This document shows, piece after piece, positions 32,016 through 46,738 of a stretch of 64,000 bases of DNA. The notes beneath the pieces were generated by a model. That model was not told the DNA's origin, made no database searches, and worked only from the letters and a program-made list of their open reading frames with translations. The stretch spans positions 3,163,204 through 3,227,203 of the forward strand of contig NZ_JAPNKE010000002.1 of assembly GCF_026626665.1 (NCBI RefSeq), written 5' to 3'. The position numbers and the translations under genes were made by a program. Numbering within the stretch: position 1 is the first letter of the stretch; every line of letters begins with the position of its first letter. Source of the DNA: Nannocystis pusilla. GTDB taxonomy: Bacteria > Myxococcota_A > Polyangia > Nannocystales > Nannocystaceae.

Positions 32016-34465
32016 TCACACGGCCGCGCGGAGCGCCTCTTCGGCCCGCTCACGCAGCGCCAGCGCCACCACCTCGGGCGCCAAGGCGGCGGCGGCGAGC
32101 AGGCACTCGGCGGCCTCCGAACCGCGACCTGCGGCCGCCAGCGCTTCTCCGGCGCGGGCCAGCGCCTCGCGTCGTCCGACGACGTCCTCGATCGGCAGCA
32201 GTCCTGCCGCGTCGCGGTACAGCTCCGCGGCGCGGCGGAACGCCAGCGCCTCAGCCGCGTGCTGGGCCGCCACGCGCGTGACCTCGGCCGCGCGCACGCG
32301 GTCGCCGGCGGCGCGCAGATGGTCGGCCAGCAGCTCGGGCGGCACGCCGGCGCGGCCCAGCAGCTGCTCCGCGATCTGGCCGTGGATCGCCCGCGCCTGC
32401 TCGTCGCGGACGCCGGCCAACACCGCCAGGCGGATCCGATCGTGATACGCCTCGACCAGCTCTCCGCGCGGCGACTTGCTGACGCGCACCAGGTGAGCCG
32501 CGCGCAGCTGCTGCAGCTCGCGGCGACCGCCGCCCGACAGCGCCGACGCGATCTCGAGCTCGAGCGGGCGTCCGGCCACGATCACCGCCGCCAGCATCTC
32601 GCGGGCCGCCGCCGGCAGTCGTCCGACGCGCTCGGCCACCATCGCCTCGAGCCGCACGTCGCCGAGGGATGTCTCTCCGACCATGGTCGTTCGGACATGG
32701 TGGGCCAGCTCGCGGACGAACAGCGGCACCCCGCCGGCCTCGGCGGCGATCACCGCCGCGCGGGTCTGCAGCGCCTCGCCCTCGAGCTCGCACGGACCGC
32801 GGCGCAGCAGCAGCTCGGCCAGCGTCGTCGCCTCGTGCGTGCGCAGCGGCTCGAGCCCGAGCTCGAGCACCGGCCCGTTGGCGCGCAGGCGCTCGACCAG
32901 CGTCGTCAGGTCGGCGCTCGGCAGCGCCTCGCCCTCGCTGGCCGCCAGCACCACCAGGCAGCGCGGCGCGTCGGGGCCGCGCAGCAGCTCGACCAGCAGC
33001 GACGCGCTGTCGCTGTCGCCCCACTGCACGTCGTCGACGATCACCACCAGCGGGACCCGGTCGGCGATCCTTCGGAACATGTCGCGAAGGACAGCCGACG
33101 CGTGGCGCAGCGACGCCGCGTCGACGTCGCCCGGCGGCTCGGGCGGGCACGCCTCGGCGATCGTCGCCACGCGGCGGAGCACCGGGAACAGGCGGGCCAC
33201 CGCGGCGATGTCGGGCGGCACCAGCGTCGCCAGCTCGCTCGGCGCCACCCCGAGGAACAGCCCCGTCAGCGCGTCGATGACCGAGTCGAACGCGTTGAAC
33301 GGCACCTGCTCGCGCTCGTAGCAGCGGCCCGCGAGCACCACCGCGCCCATCGTGATGCCGGCCACGCCCGCCTGCGCCGCCTCGGCGAACGCCCGCAGCA
33401 GCGCCGACTTGCCGAGGCCCGAGCGTCCGCGCAGCAGCGTGACCACGGCGCGCTTGCGGCTCTCCGTCAGCGCCGCGCCGACGGCCGCGAACGGCACCTC
33501 GCGACCGATCAGCCCGCCGGGCGGCGACGCGTAACCGCGTTGATTCGGCGGCACGTGCGCTCGAGGAGGCAGCGGACTTTCGGCGTCGAGGAGCACTGCA
33601 GCGATCTCCGCTCCGCCCGCGCGACGCAGCGGCTCTCGCTCAGGAGCGCCGCGCACAGCGCCGCCAGCTGCGGTTCTGCCGCCGCGCCGAGCGCCGGAGG
33701 CGCCACGCGTTCGCACTTGTCGCGCAGGACCTCGAGCATCGGACCTGCGAACGGCAGCGCGCCTGTCAGCGCTTCGAACAGCATCACGCCGACCGAGTAC
33801 CAGTCGCACGCCGGCGTCGGCGTCGCCCCGTGGACGTGCTCCGGGGCCATGTACGCCGGCGTTCCCACCACTTCGACGCCGCGGCCGGCGGTCAGCTCGT
33901 GGACCAGGCCGAAGTCGAGGATCACGACTCGGCCTTCGCGGGTCACGAGCACGTTGGACGGCTTGATGTCGCGGTGGAGCTTGCCGGCCGCGTGCAGCGC
34001 TTCGAGGCCCGCGGTCAGCTGCGCGAGGCACGCTCGCAGGCGTGCGGGGTGCTGGCGCACGTACGACAGGAAATCGACCCCGTCGACCAGCTCCATCGTC
34101 AAAAACGCCTGGTCGCCGCGGACCACGAGGTGGTGCAGCAGTGACAGGTTCGGGTGCGAAATGTCGGCCAGAGCGCGGAATTCGAGCTTGAAGCGGTAGA
34201 GGGCGGCCGGTTCGAACCCGCGGAGGACCTTGAGCGCCACCGTCTCGCCGTCGCGTCCGACGGCCTCGAACACCGCTCCAGTGCCGCCACGGCCGATCAT
34301 TCGCCGCAGGGTGTAGCCGCCCAGGCTGGGTGCGCCGTCGAAGGTGCCGAACAGGCGCGCACGCACGGATGATTTGATTTGCTGGATCTCCAGCCCGGGC
34401 GCGAACACGCGAGCGGCTTGGATCTGCTCGCCCAGCGTGTCTGCACCCGACCTACCCCGCTGCAC
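32016..34465 (-). CDS. Ser/Thr kinase fused to AAA-type ATPase, PknK/LuxR-like (frame interrupted)
   Basis: About 816 residues. The kinase domain, about residues 48-305, is complete: IGRGGTGAVFEAV, Lys in VALKVLRG, catalytic Asp166 in LHRDIKPSNVLV, LDFGLVHEL and GTPAYMAPEH. After a linker comes an ATPase of the MalT/PknK type with Walker A GRSGLGKSALL (about residue 350) and Walker B VVIVDDVQW, followed by helical repeats. Such proteins act as signal-regulated switches. GTG 34465 follows AAGGTGAG. The frame breaks at about 33636-33645; one added base joins CAALL to EREPLRRAGG. It is divergent from an ECF sigma factor gene 62 bases away, a likely regulatory partner. Confidence 0.88.
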
Positions 34466-34527
34466 GACTCACCTTACCATGGCTTCAACTCGGGCGGTGG
34501 CGGTGATAGAAATGATCGCGTAGCCCC

Positions 34528-35457
34528 GTGGCGACGGATTTCGAGCTCCTGGATGCTTGGCGGACCGGCGACCGAGAGGCCGGCAACGCGCTGTTCGAGC
34601 GTCACTTCGACGCCGTCTGTCGCTTCTTCGCCAACAAGGTGACGCACGGCGTCGACGACCTGATCCAGAAGACCTTCCTGGGCTGCGTCGAGGCGCGCGA
34701 CCGGTTCCAGAAGCAGTCGAGCTTCCGCACCTACTTGTTCGCGGTGGCCCACAACATCTTGCGCGCGCACTTCCGGGAGCGGCGGCGCGAGGGCCTGGCC
34801 TCCGACCTCAGCGAGACGTCGACCGACGAGCTCACCCCGTCGCCGAGCGCCGTGTTCGCGGCGCACGAGGAGCAGCGGCTGTTGCTCGAGGCGCTGCGCC
34901 GGATCCCGCTCGACTACCAATTGGTCCTGGAGCTCTATTACTGGGAGGACATGGCCGCGCCCGAGCTCGCGCAGGTGCTGGCCATCCCCGAGGGCACGGT
35001 GCGCAGCCGGTTGCGCCGCGCCAAGGAAGCGCTGGCCGACAAGATGAGCAGCCTGGCCCGGACCCCCGAGCTGTTGCGGGCGACCTTCAGCGATCTCGAC
35101 GGCTGGGTCCGATCGTTGCGCGCCCGTTGTCCGGGGAATGACGCGCGGCAACGCGGTTCGGCGGTCGTCCCGCGAGTGACCCGCGGCGGCGTGGTTCACT
35201 GTCGTCGGAGGAGTGACCTGCGGCGGCGCAGTTCGGCGGTCGTCGCTCGTCGCGGCGGCTCTCGATCGTCGTGTCCGAGAGGTCGCGTCGGCGGTCGTTC
35301 ACGGCGGCGCGATCCAGGCCCTGCCGGAGGCGGATTCACGAGGCATGTTGGAGGTGGCAGGTTCGCCGCGGCGACGCGGAGCATCCCCGGTCCACGCGTG
35401 TCGGCCAGGCATTTCGGCCAGTTCCTCATCCTGAGGCGTTTTCAGAAGAAAGTGTGA
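34528..35457 (+). CDS. ECF-type RNA polymerase sigma factor with uncertain C-terminus
   Basis: Sigma region 2 (ALFERHFDAVCRFFANKV, DDLIQKTFLGC, FRTYLFAVAHNILRAHF) and region 4 (RIPLDYQLVLELYYWEDM, PEGTVRSRLRRAKEAL) are clear within the first 185 residues. The usual acidic motif of region 2 reads VDDLIQKTF rather than AEDLVQETF. The frame stays open to 35457, adding about 100 Arg-rich residues with no family counterpart. One lost base near 35115-35130 would end the protein at 35141 (RPLSGE), about 204 residues, which I think is right. GTG 34528 is the start. It lies divergent to the kinase-ATPase gene, as in known kinase-controlled sigma factors (e.g. EcfP/PknT of Vibrio). Confidence 0.85.
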   Translation: MATDFELLDAWRTGDREAGNALFERHFDAVCRFFANKVTHGVDDLIQKTFLGCVEARDRFQKQSSFRTYLFAVAHNILRAHFRERRREGLASDLSETSTDELTPSPSAVFAAHEEQRLLLEALRRIPLDYQLVLELYYWEDMAAPELAQVLAIPEGTVRSRLRRAKEALADKMSSLARTPELLRATFSDLDGWVRSLRARCPGNDARQRGSAVVPRVTRGGVVHCRRRSDLRRRSSAVVARRGGSRSSCPRGRVGGRSRRRDPGPAGGGFTRHVGGGRFAAATRSIPGPRVSARHFGQFLILRRFQKKV

Positions 35458-35573
35458 TCGACCGGATCGCGGCCCGCACTACCTCGGCCGATGAACGGGG
35501 CAGCGGGCCCCAAGCGCTCTTCGGCCTTCGGGCCTGAACTCTTCAACTTCGAGTCACTCACGCGGAACCTGGT

Positions 35574-36143
35574 ATGCAGCTCGATAGCACCCATCCAAGC
35601 ACTGTGGACACTGCCGCGCGCGGCGCAGCCAACTCCTGGTCCAAAAGCCAACCCGAGGTCGATGCCAAGGAGACGCGGTCCGTGTCCATGGTGTCGGTCC
35701 TGACCGAGTTGGTGCACGGCTACCGCCGTCCGGCCGTCGTGCTCACCGAGCAGGGGGCCATCCTCTGTATGAACGCTCCGGCGATGCGCGCCCTCGATCG
35801 CAAGCCCGGCGACCCGGAGCCCGCCGCCCCGGCTGACCCGAAGGACTGGCCGCGCCGCGCGACCATCCAGACCGACGGTCAGGTCTACACGCTGGCGATC
35901 CCGGACATGGCGATGGAGACCCAGAGCTCCGCCCCCGAGCCGCAGCTCCCCCCGCGCCTCGCCAAGATCGCCCGCCTCGTCATCTCGGGCTGCACCGACA
36001 AGCAGATCGCCACCCGCACCGGCCTCTCGTTCAGCACCGTGCGGACCTACGTGCGCCAGATCTACCGCCGGATCGGCGTCCACAGCCGCGTCGAGCTGGT
36101 CCACGCCACCAACCCGCACAGCATGACCCGCGGCCTCGACTGA
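35574..36143 (+). CDS. LuxR-family transcriptional regulator with PAS-like N-terminus
   Basis: A 189-residue protein. The C-terminal HTH is typical: RLAKIARLVISGCTDKQIA followed by TGLSFSTVRTYVRQIYRRIG and SRVELV. The N-terminal part (RRPAVVLTEQGAILCMN, ALDR) resembles a truncated PAS domain, so a small-molecule or redox cue may be sensed. No receiver domain. It is co-directional with the ECF sigma factor and ends before a strong palindrome that separates it from the convergent parE gene. The ATG at 35574 is used; a second Met at residue 39 is an alternative. Confidence 0.86.
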   Translation: MQLDSTHPSTVDTAARGAANSWSKSQPEVDAKETRSVSMVSVLTELVHGYRRPAVVLTEQGAILCMNAPAMRALDRKPGDPEPAAPADPKDWPRRATIQTDGQVYTLAIPDMAMETQSSAPEPQLPPRLAKIARLVISGCTDKQIATRTGLSFSTVRTYVRQIYRRIGVHSRVELVHATNPHSMTRGLD

Positions 36144-36225
36144 GGCGCGGAACCGCGTGAGCGAAGAGCCAGGTACCGGAGACCAGGTACCAAGAGCCAG
36201 GTACTGAAGGACAGTACCTTCGGAA

Positions 36226-36257
36226 CAGGAACGGAGGGGCATGCCCCTCCGTTCCTG
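36226..36257. terminator. Perfect 32-bp palindrome between convergent luxR-type gene and parE
   Basis: CAGGAACGGAGGGGCA at 36226-36241 is followed directly by its exact reverse complement to 36257, then TTT. RNA from either strand can form a hairpin of about 14 bp with a GCAUGC-centred loop. The position between two convergent genes suggests bidirectional termination. The CATG centre links it to the dispersed palindromes. Confidence 0.75.
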
Positions 36258-36294
36258 TTTGCGGGCGCCTCGCGCGGGCGCGGAGGCGGTCGAC

Positions 36295-41615
<5,321 letters not shown>

Positions 41616-41779
41616 GCCGGGTCTGCGGGCCAGGCGAAGTCGCGCGCAAACGCACGAGTTTCCCCCGTCAGCCCGGCGTGACGCCGCCTCCGGTCGGCCG
41701 CGTGCGTGACGGGGCTCCGCCGAAATCCCTGCGTCCCCCCGTTGCGCGACACCGGAGGGACCCATACAGTCCCCCGCGA

Positions 41780-41998
41780 ATGAGCAAGGACGATCTGATC
41801 GAATTTGAGGGAACCGTCACCGAGGTTCTCACAGGCGGGTTATTCAAGGTGGAGATCGATCCGGACCACCACGTCCTCGCCCACCTCGCCGGCAAGATGC
41901 GGCGCTTTCGCATCAAGGTCGTGCTCGGCGACCGCGTCACCGTCGGCGTCACGCCGTACGATCCGACGCGCGGTCGCATCGTCTACCGCGCGCGTTGA
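41780..41998 (+). CDS. infA: Translation initiation factor IF-1
   Basis: A 72-residue S1-like OB-fold protein that occupies the ribosomal A site during initiation. It has the family pattern DDLIEFEGTVTEVLTGGLF, VLAHLAGKMRRFRIKVVLGD and VTPYDPTRGRIVYR, and normal length. The ATG at 41780 starts MSKDDLIEF; the frame is open upstream without similarity. It stands alone, followed at once by a UUCG hairpin. Confidence 0.95.
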   Translation: MSKDDLIEFEGTVTEVLTGGLFKVEIDPDHHVLAHLAGKMRRFRIKVVLGDRVTVGVTPYDPTRGRIVYRAR

Positions 41999-42000
41999 AC

Positions 42001-42024
42001 TCATCTGTCCTTCGGGACAGATGA
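42001..42024 (+). terminator. UUCG-capped hairpin after infA
   Basis: TCATCTGTCC (42001-42010), loop TTCG, and the exact complement GGACAGATGA (42015-42024) start two bases after the infA stop. A 10-bp stem with a very stable UUCG loop fits a transcript end or mRNA 3' protection. No T-tract follows. The core TGTCC-TTCG-GGACA is the same as the dispersed repeat. Confidence 0.7.
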
Positions 42025-42179
42025 CGCGCGCGCGAGCACTTCCGCTGGCGCGGGCGAGGTCATGAGTGGTCCGAGGTCTGCGCGGACGCCCCAGGCGCTC
42101 CGCGCTTTGTTACGCCCGCGACACGCCACGCGCGCGCCCGCGGTTGCCGGCCCCCGGGATCGGTGGTAGTGGAAAAATC

Positions 42180-43552
42180 ATGGCTTGGGCCGGACGCGGC
42201 GGACAACGGGTGGGTTTGGTGGCGCTGCTGGCGGGCGTTGTCGCGCTGCAGGCGGGGTGCTCGAACGACACCGGCCAGACCCCCGTCACCGACGCCAGTG
42301 GCTCGCTCGTCACCGACAGCGACAGCACCGGCGACGCCTCCACTGCCGCGGGCACCGAGCCGACCACCACCGAGGACACCAGCACCGGGCCGGCCTCGCA
42401 GTGCGGCAACGGTGAGGTCGACCCGGGCGAGACCTGCGACGACGGCAACCTCGACAACTCCGACGCCTGCCTGAACGGCTGCGTGCTCGCGGTGTGCGGC
42501 GACGGCTTCGTGCAGAGCGGCGCCGAGGAGTGCGACGACGGCAACCGCGACAACTCCGACACCTGCACCGCGCAGTGTCAGCCGGCCCGCTGCGGCGACG
42601 GCTTCGTCCAGCTCGGCGCCGAAGCGTGCGACGACGGCAACTCGCAGGACGACGACGGCTGCACGATCGCCTGCGAGGTCGCGCCGGTGATGCTGTGCGG
42701 CAACGGCAAGGTCGACGACGGCGAGCAGTGCGACGACGGCAACACCCTCGACGACGACAACTGCCTGTCGAGCTGCGTCCCCTACTCGTGCGGCGACGGC
42801 TTCACCCACGCGGTGTTCGAGGAGTGCGACGACGCCAACCTCAGCACCGACGACGGCTGCATCGAGTGCATGGCGGCGTACTGCGGCGACGGCTACCTGT
42901 GGCCCGACATGGAGGCCTGCGACGACGGCAACCTCGACAACAACGACGACTGCCTGGTCGACTGCTCGCAGGCCAGCTGCGGCGACGGCTTCGTCCACAA
43001 CAGCGACGAGGTCTGCGACGACGGCGTCAACGACGGCAGCTACGGCGGCTGCGCCCGGGCTGCGCCTCGCTCGGGCCGCACTGCGGCGACGGCCAGGTCG
43101 AGCCGGACATCGAGACCTGCGACGACGGCAACGTCGTCCCGCTCGACGGCTGCGACGACAAGTGCCAGAAGGAGCTGCCCGCCGAGTGCCTGACTTACGT
43201 GCCGCTCGCCGAGCCCGACCGCAACTCCACCTTCAACGACGGCCCGGGCAAGGTCACCAAGTGTGACAAGGTGCTCGAGAACAAGTGGTACCGCCTCACC
43301 GGCCCGGCCGGCACGCTGATGCCGACCACCCCGCTCAAGCCGTTCGACTGCGGCACCGACGCTCCCGGCTGGATGGTCGGCGTCCACCCGATCGTCGACG
43401 AGGGCGTCGTCGATCGCCAGGTCTGCTTCGCGTGGGACGTCGAGTGCCAGTGGGAGGCCACGATCCAGGTGCGGAACTGCGGCGATTACTACGTCTACAG
43501 GCTCGCCGATCCCCCCGACGAGTGCCTGCGCTACTGCGGCCTCGACGGCTGA
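42180..43552 (+). CDS. Cys-rich DUF4215-repeat lipoprotein ending in a D8C-like domain (frame interrupted)
   Basis: About 457 residues. Lipobox ALQAGCSND, a short Thr/Ser linker, then eight repeats of about 35 residues with the pattern CGDGFVQxGAEECDDGN...C..C, probably calcium-binding and disulphide-rich. The last about 120 residues (43189-43549) differ: CLTYVPLAEPDRNS, NKWYRLTGPAGTLMP, DCGTDAPGWMVGVHP, VCFAWDVECQWEATIQVRNC and YYVYRLADPPDECLRYCG. The eight cysteines and the WYR..G..G..MP, CGT, HP and YVY signatures match the D8C domain of uromodulin, GP2 and OIT3. The frame breaks at 43054-43056; one more C joins YGGCA to PGCASLGPHCGDG. Confidence 0.85.
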
Positions 43553-43676
43553 CGTCACGAGAGCCCCGCAGCGCTCGAGCTGCCGGCCGCGCGTGCGCGA
43601 ATTCACGCCCACGCTCGGCGGGCCGATTCAGCCCCGACGGCGGCGATCCGTTGTACGCTGGCCGCGGAGACGCGCC

Positions 43677-44396
43677 ATGCACCTGACCCCCGAGCAGGAG
43701 TGGATCCTCGTCGCCTGCGGCCTCATCGCCCACGCTGACGGCGAGATCAAGCTCGGCGAGGCCGACCTGATCCTGACCATGCTGGACGAGCACCTCGACG
43801 AGGCCGAGAGCCGGCGGTGGTTCAAGCAGCTCGGCGACCTCAACGCGCTCCACCGCATCTTCGACGACCTCCCGCCGCCGCTGCCGGCGTTCACCGAGAC
43901 CACGCTCGAGCGGGCCTGGGCGATGGCGCTGGCCGACGGCGAGGCGAGCGCGGCCGAGGTCGCTATGATGGAGCGGATCGCCGCCCAGCTCGGCGTCACG
44001 CCGAACGAGCTGGCGCGCTGGCGTCGGCAGTGGACCGAGCAGGCCGCCGATCTCGGCGAGCACATCGCCGCCTTCGCGGCGGTGATGATCCACCTCGACG
44101 GCGTGCTCGACCCCGACGAGATCGATCAGTACCGCGCGCTGCTGGGTCGCCTGCCGCTCACGCCCGAGCGCCGCGACGTGCTCGCGCGCGAGTACCTGTC
44201 GAAGCGACCGGAGCTCGATCACGTCGGCGCTCGCCTGGCGGCCCTCCCGCGCGAGCGCCGCTTCGCCGTCCTGCGCGCCATCGGTCCGCTCGTGTCCGCC
44301 TCGAGCCGCGCCGACCTCGGCCGCGACTTCTTCCTCGAGCTCGCGGCCTTCGCCGCCGTCCCGCGCGAGCAAGCGCTGCGCCTGCTCTTCGCGTGA
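43677..44396 (+). CDS. TerB-like helical protein, 239 aa
   Basis: Two TerB-type helical segments are visible: LTPEQEWILVACGLIAHADG and TTLERAWAMALADGEASAAE, followed by a third LGEHIAAFAAVMIHLDGVLD. Each has the ADG.I or LDG.L.P.E acidic turn that in TerB-family proteins lies at the membrane or binds metal. The family is linked to tellurite resistance and stress signalling, but here the role is unknown. No signal peptide. The ATG at 43677 is closest to the first domain. It lies 49 bases upstream of a small membrane protein gene and may be co-transcribed with it. Confidence 0.78.
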   Translation: MHLTPEQEWILVACGLIAHADGEIKLGEADLILTMLDEHLDEAESRRWFKQLGDLNALHRIFDDLPPPLPAFTETTLERAWAMALADGEASAAEVAMMERIAAQLGVTPNELARWRRQWTEQAADLGEHIAAFAAVMIHLDGVLDPDEIDQYRALLGRLPLTPERRDVLAREYLSKRPELDHVGARLAALPRERRFAVLRAIGPLVSASSRADLGRDFFLELAAFAAVPREQALRLLFA

Positions 44397-44445
44397 AGCG
44401 CCGCCGCGGCTTGCCCGGGCGCCCCACCGCGGGGACACTGAGAGC

Positions 44446-44826
44446 ATGCCGGGTCTCGAGCCGAGCGCCGCGTCCGACAACCTGCTATGGCCGATCGATC
44501 GCGCCCTCCTGCTCGGCTTCGTCCCCGCAGGCCTCGCCACCGCCGCCACGCTGATCGTCCTCGGCCTGCTGGCGAGCACCTGCCCCGAGCGCCACGAGGC
44601 GCTGGTGACCGCCCTGTTCGTCGGCCAGGCCGCGCTGTGGCTGGTGTTCGCGCCGGTCTACTTGCTCGGCTGGGTCCACGGGCACCCCCGCCGCGCCGTC
44701 GCCGAGACCGGCTGGCTCGGCTCCGCCGCCCTCGCCGCGCTGGTCTGGCTGCTCAACATCCTGGTGTTCGCCGCCCTGATGGCCGCCTTCGGCTGGGGCG
44801 AACGTGTCCCCTGGACCATGCTCTGA
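44446..44826 (+). CDS. Small integral membrane protein, 126 aa
   Basis: Three to four membrane helices (LLLGFVPAGLATAATLIVLG, LFVGQAALWLVFAPVYLLG, AALAALVWLLNILVFAALMA), not assigned to a family. The last codons (GERVPWTML) lie inside the first two units of a seven-unit 14-nt repeat array that starts at 44803, so the C-terminus has been shaped by the repeat. Possibly co-transcribed with the TerB-like gene. Confidence 0.7.
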   Translation: MPGLEPSAASDNLLWPIDRALLLGFVPAGLATAATLIVLGLLASTCPERHEALVTALFVGQAALWLVFAPVYLLGWVHGHPRRAVAETGWLGSAALAALVWLLNILVFAALMAAFGWGERVPWTML

Positions 44827-45078
44827 AGGGCATGGCCGATCGGGCATGTCGTTCGCGGCATGTCCAAAGCGACATGTCCTTGACGGCATGCCCAGAGGGG
44901 ACAGAGCAAGCGCGGCAGCCGCTGCGCACGTACCACTCACGCTCGCCGCGCTCCGCTCGAAGCGACCCTCTCGCGCGCGCGAGCGGTGGCTGAACAAGCG
45001 CGGCAGGCCGCTGCGAACGTACGACTCCCGCTCGCCGCTCCGCTCGAAGTGCCCCGGGTCTCTCGTGACGCCGCGCCC
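44803..45078 (+). repeat. Seven-unit 14-nt repeat array and an 88-nt direct repeat
   Basis: CGTG at 44803 and CATG at 44817, 44831, 44845, 44859, 44873 and 44887 are spaced exactly 14 nt. Between cores the sequences read TCC-N4-GGN or close variants. Next to this a 57-nt segment starting CAAGCGCGGCAGCCGCTGCG at 44907 is repeated at 44995 (period 88). The stretch lies between two convergent genes and overlaps the end of the first one. Confidence 0.9.
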
Positions 45079-46134
45079 TCAGCGCGTCACGCTGAGCTTG
45101 CTGCGCGCCGCGTGGTGCGCGAGGGCCAGCTCGCACAGCTGGCTGATCAGCTCGGCGTAGGGCACCCCTGCCCGTTCGACCAGCTTGGGGTACATGCTGA
45201 TCGTCGTGAAGCCGGGCATCGTGTTGATCTCGTTGAGGTACGGCTGGAGCGTCTGGCGGTCGACGAGGAAGTCGATGCGGGCCAGGCCCTTGCAGCCGGC
45301 GACCCGGAACGCGCGCAGCGCCAGGTCTTGCAGGCGCTCGGCGGCGGCCTCGGGCAGGTCGGCGGGGATCTGCAGGGTCGCCGCGTCCTTCAGGTACTTG
45401 TTCTCGTAGTCGTACCACTCGCCGGCCGGCAGCCCGATCTCGCCGGGCGCGCTGACCAGCGTGTGCGCGTCGCCGTTGCCGAGCACCGCGAGCTCGATCT
45501 CGCGGGCGTCGATCCCCTTCTCGACCACCAGCTTGGCGTCGTAGCGCGACGCCAGCGTCAGCGCGCGCCACAGCCCGGCCTCCTCGTCGACGCGGCTGAT
45601 GCCGACCGAGCTGCCCTGGTTGGCCGGCTTGACGAAGCACGGGAACCCGACCCCCTCGACGATCGCGTCGACGATCTCCTGCCGCTGCGCCGCCGTGCCG
45701 AGCCCGTGCGCGTCGACCTCGACCCACGGCACCACCGGGATCGTCGGCGACTGCGACCCGAGCACGTGCTTGAGCAGCGCCTTGTCCATGCACAGCGCCG
45801 ACGCCAGCACGCCCGAGCCGACGTACGGCAGGCCCAGCACCTCGAGCAGCCCCTGGAACGTCCCGTCCTCGCCGTAGGGCCCGTGCAGCACCGGGAACAC
45901 CAGGTCCGGCGCCAGCTTGCGCAGGTCGGACACCGCCTCCCCGTGCTCGAGCACCGCCTCGAGCGACCCTTCCGCCGGGCCCGTCCACCAGCTGCCGTCG
46001 CGCCGGATCCCGAGCAGGATCGGCGTAAACCGCTGGCGGTCGATGGCCTTGAGGATCTCGGTCGCGCTGCGGAGCGAGATCTCGTGCTCCGAGGAGCGAC
46101 CGCCGAAGACGATGAGGAGACGTCGAGCTGGCAT
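45079..46134 (-). CDS. ddl: D-alanine--D-alanine ligase
   Basis: Joins two D-Ala for peptidoglycan precursors. 351 residues of the ATP-grasp family: LLIVFGGRSSEHEISLRSA, HGPYGEDGTFQGLLE, YVGSGVLASALCMDKALLK, FVKPANQGSSVGIS, the substrate region GEWYDYENKYL, and LNEINTMPGFTTISMYPKL with the metal-binding Glu and Asn. The ATG at 46134 gives the canonical start; the frame is open to 46236 upstream without similarity. It is on the same strand as dacB, separated by about 600 bases, so the two cell-wall genes may be separate transcripts. Confidence 0.94.
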   Translation of the reverse strand: MPARRLLIVFGGRSSEHEISLRSATEILKAIDRQRFTPILLGIRRDGSWWTGPAEGSLEAVLEHGEAVSDLRKLAPDLVFPVLHGPYGEDGTFQGLLEVLGLPYVGSGVLASALCMDKALLKHVLGSQSPTIPVVPWVEVDAHGLGTAAQRQEIVDAIVEGVGFPCFVKPANQGSSVGISRVDEEAGLWRALTLASRYDAKLVVEKGIDAREIELAVLGNGDAHTLVSAPGEIGLPAGEWYDYENKYLKDAATLQIPADLPEAAAERLQDLALRAFRVAGCKGLARIDFLVDRQTLQPYLNEINTMPGFTTISMYPKLVERAGVPYAELISQLCELALAHHAARSKLSVTR

Positions 46135-46738
46135 GGGCGGGTGGACGCTACCACCGCGCGACGGCGATGGCGATATGGCGCCTCGCCGTGACGCACCAGG
46201 CTCGGCGGGCATTCCTCGGCCGCCCGCCGGCCGCACGCGACCGATCTCCTGGCCCCTCGCCCGCCCGCGCCCCGCGGACGAGCCCGGCCGCGGACGCGCG
46301 GACCTGTCTCTTTCGCCAGGTCATCCTTCGGCGATCGCGGCCGGGTTACGGCGAGCCTCCTCGCCTCGCAGGCGAACCGCCGTCGCGTCACCGGGCTGCG
46401 CCCGAACGCTGCCGGCGTCGCAGCTCCCTGCGAGCCGTCGTCGCCGCCGAACTCCGCGCGGCGCGACCCATCGCGCTCCCGGCGAGCCTCGTGCCCGAAC
46501 GCTGCAGACAGCGCGACGAACCTCCCGACGACCTCCGCGCACCTGCGTCGCGCTCGGGCGCCGCGCGAACGCGACGCGGCGAACCGCGGCTCATCGCCGG
46601 AGCCCGCACCTGTCTCTCACCCCCAGGCTCATCGTCGGTCCGCGTCTCCCCAGGTCCAGGTCTCTTCGACCTGTCTGCTTCGCCATGCTCTTTCGGACCT
46701 GTCTATTTCACCAGGAACAAAAGCACAGGTCCGATCAG
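46135..46738. other. Gene-free stretch with a few repeat-like hairpins
   Basis: About 600 bases between ddl and dacB. Variants of ACCTGTCTCTTTCGCCAGG are seen at about 46300-46320, ACCTGTCTCTCACCCCCAGG at about 46609, and others to 46730, related to those at 8832-8963. No supported coding sequence; open frames on both strands reflect composition. It must include the ddl promoter. Confidence 0.5.

Noticed and set aside
35142..35457. A genuine 100-residue extension of the sigma factor
   Set aside because: It is Arg-rich, lacks family counterparts, and a nearby one-base correction gives a stop at 35141; I kept the open frame in the coordinates but doubt the tail.
46135..46738. Additional genes between ddl and dacB
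   Set aside because: Open frames have no ribosome binding site, signal or family pattern and are Arg/Pro-rich on both strands.
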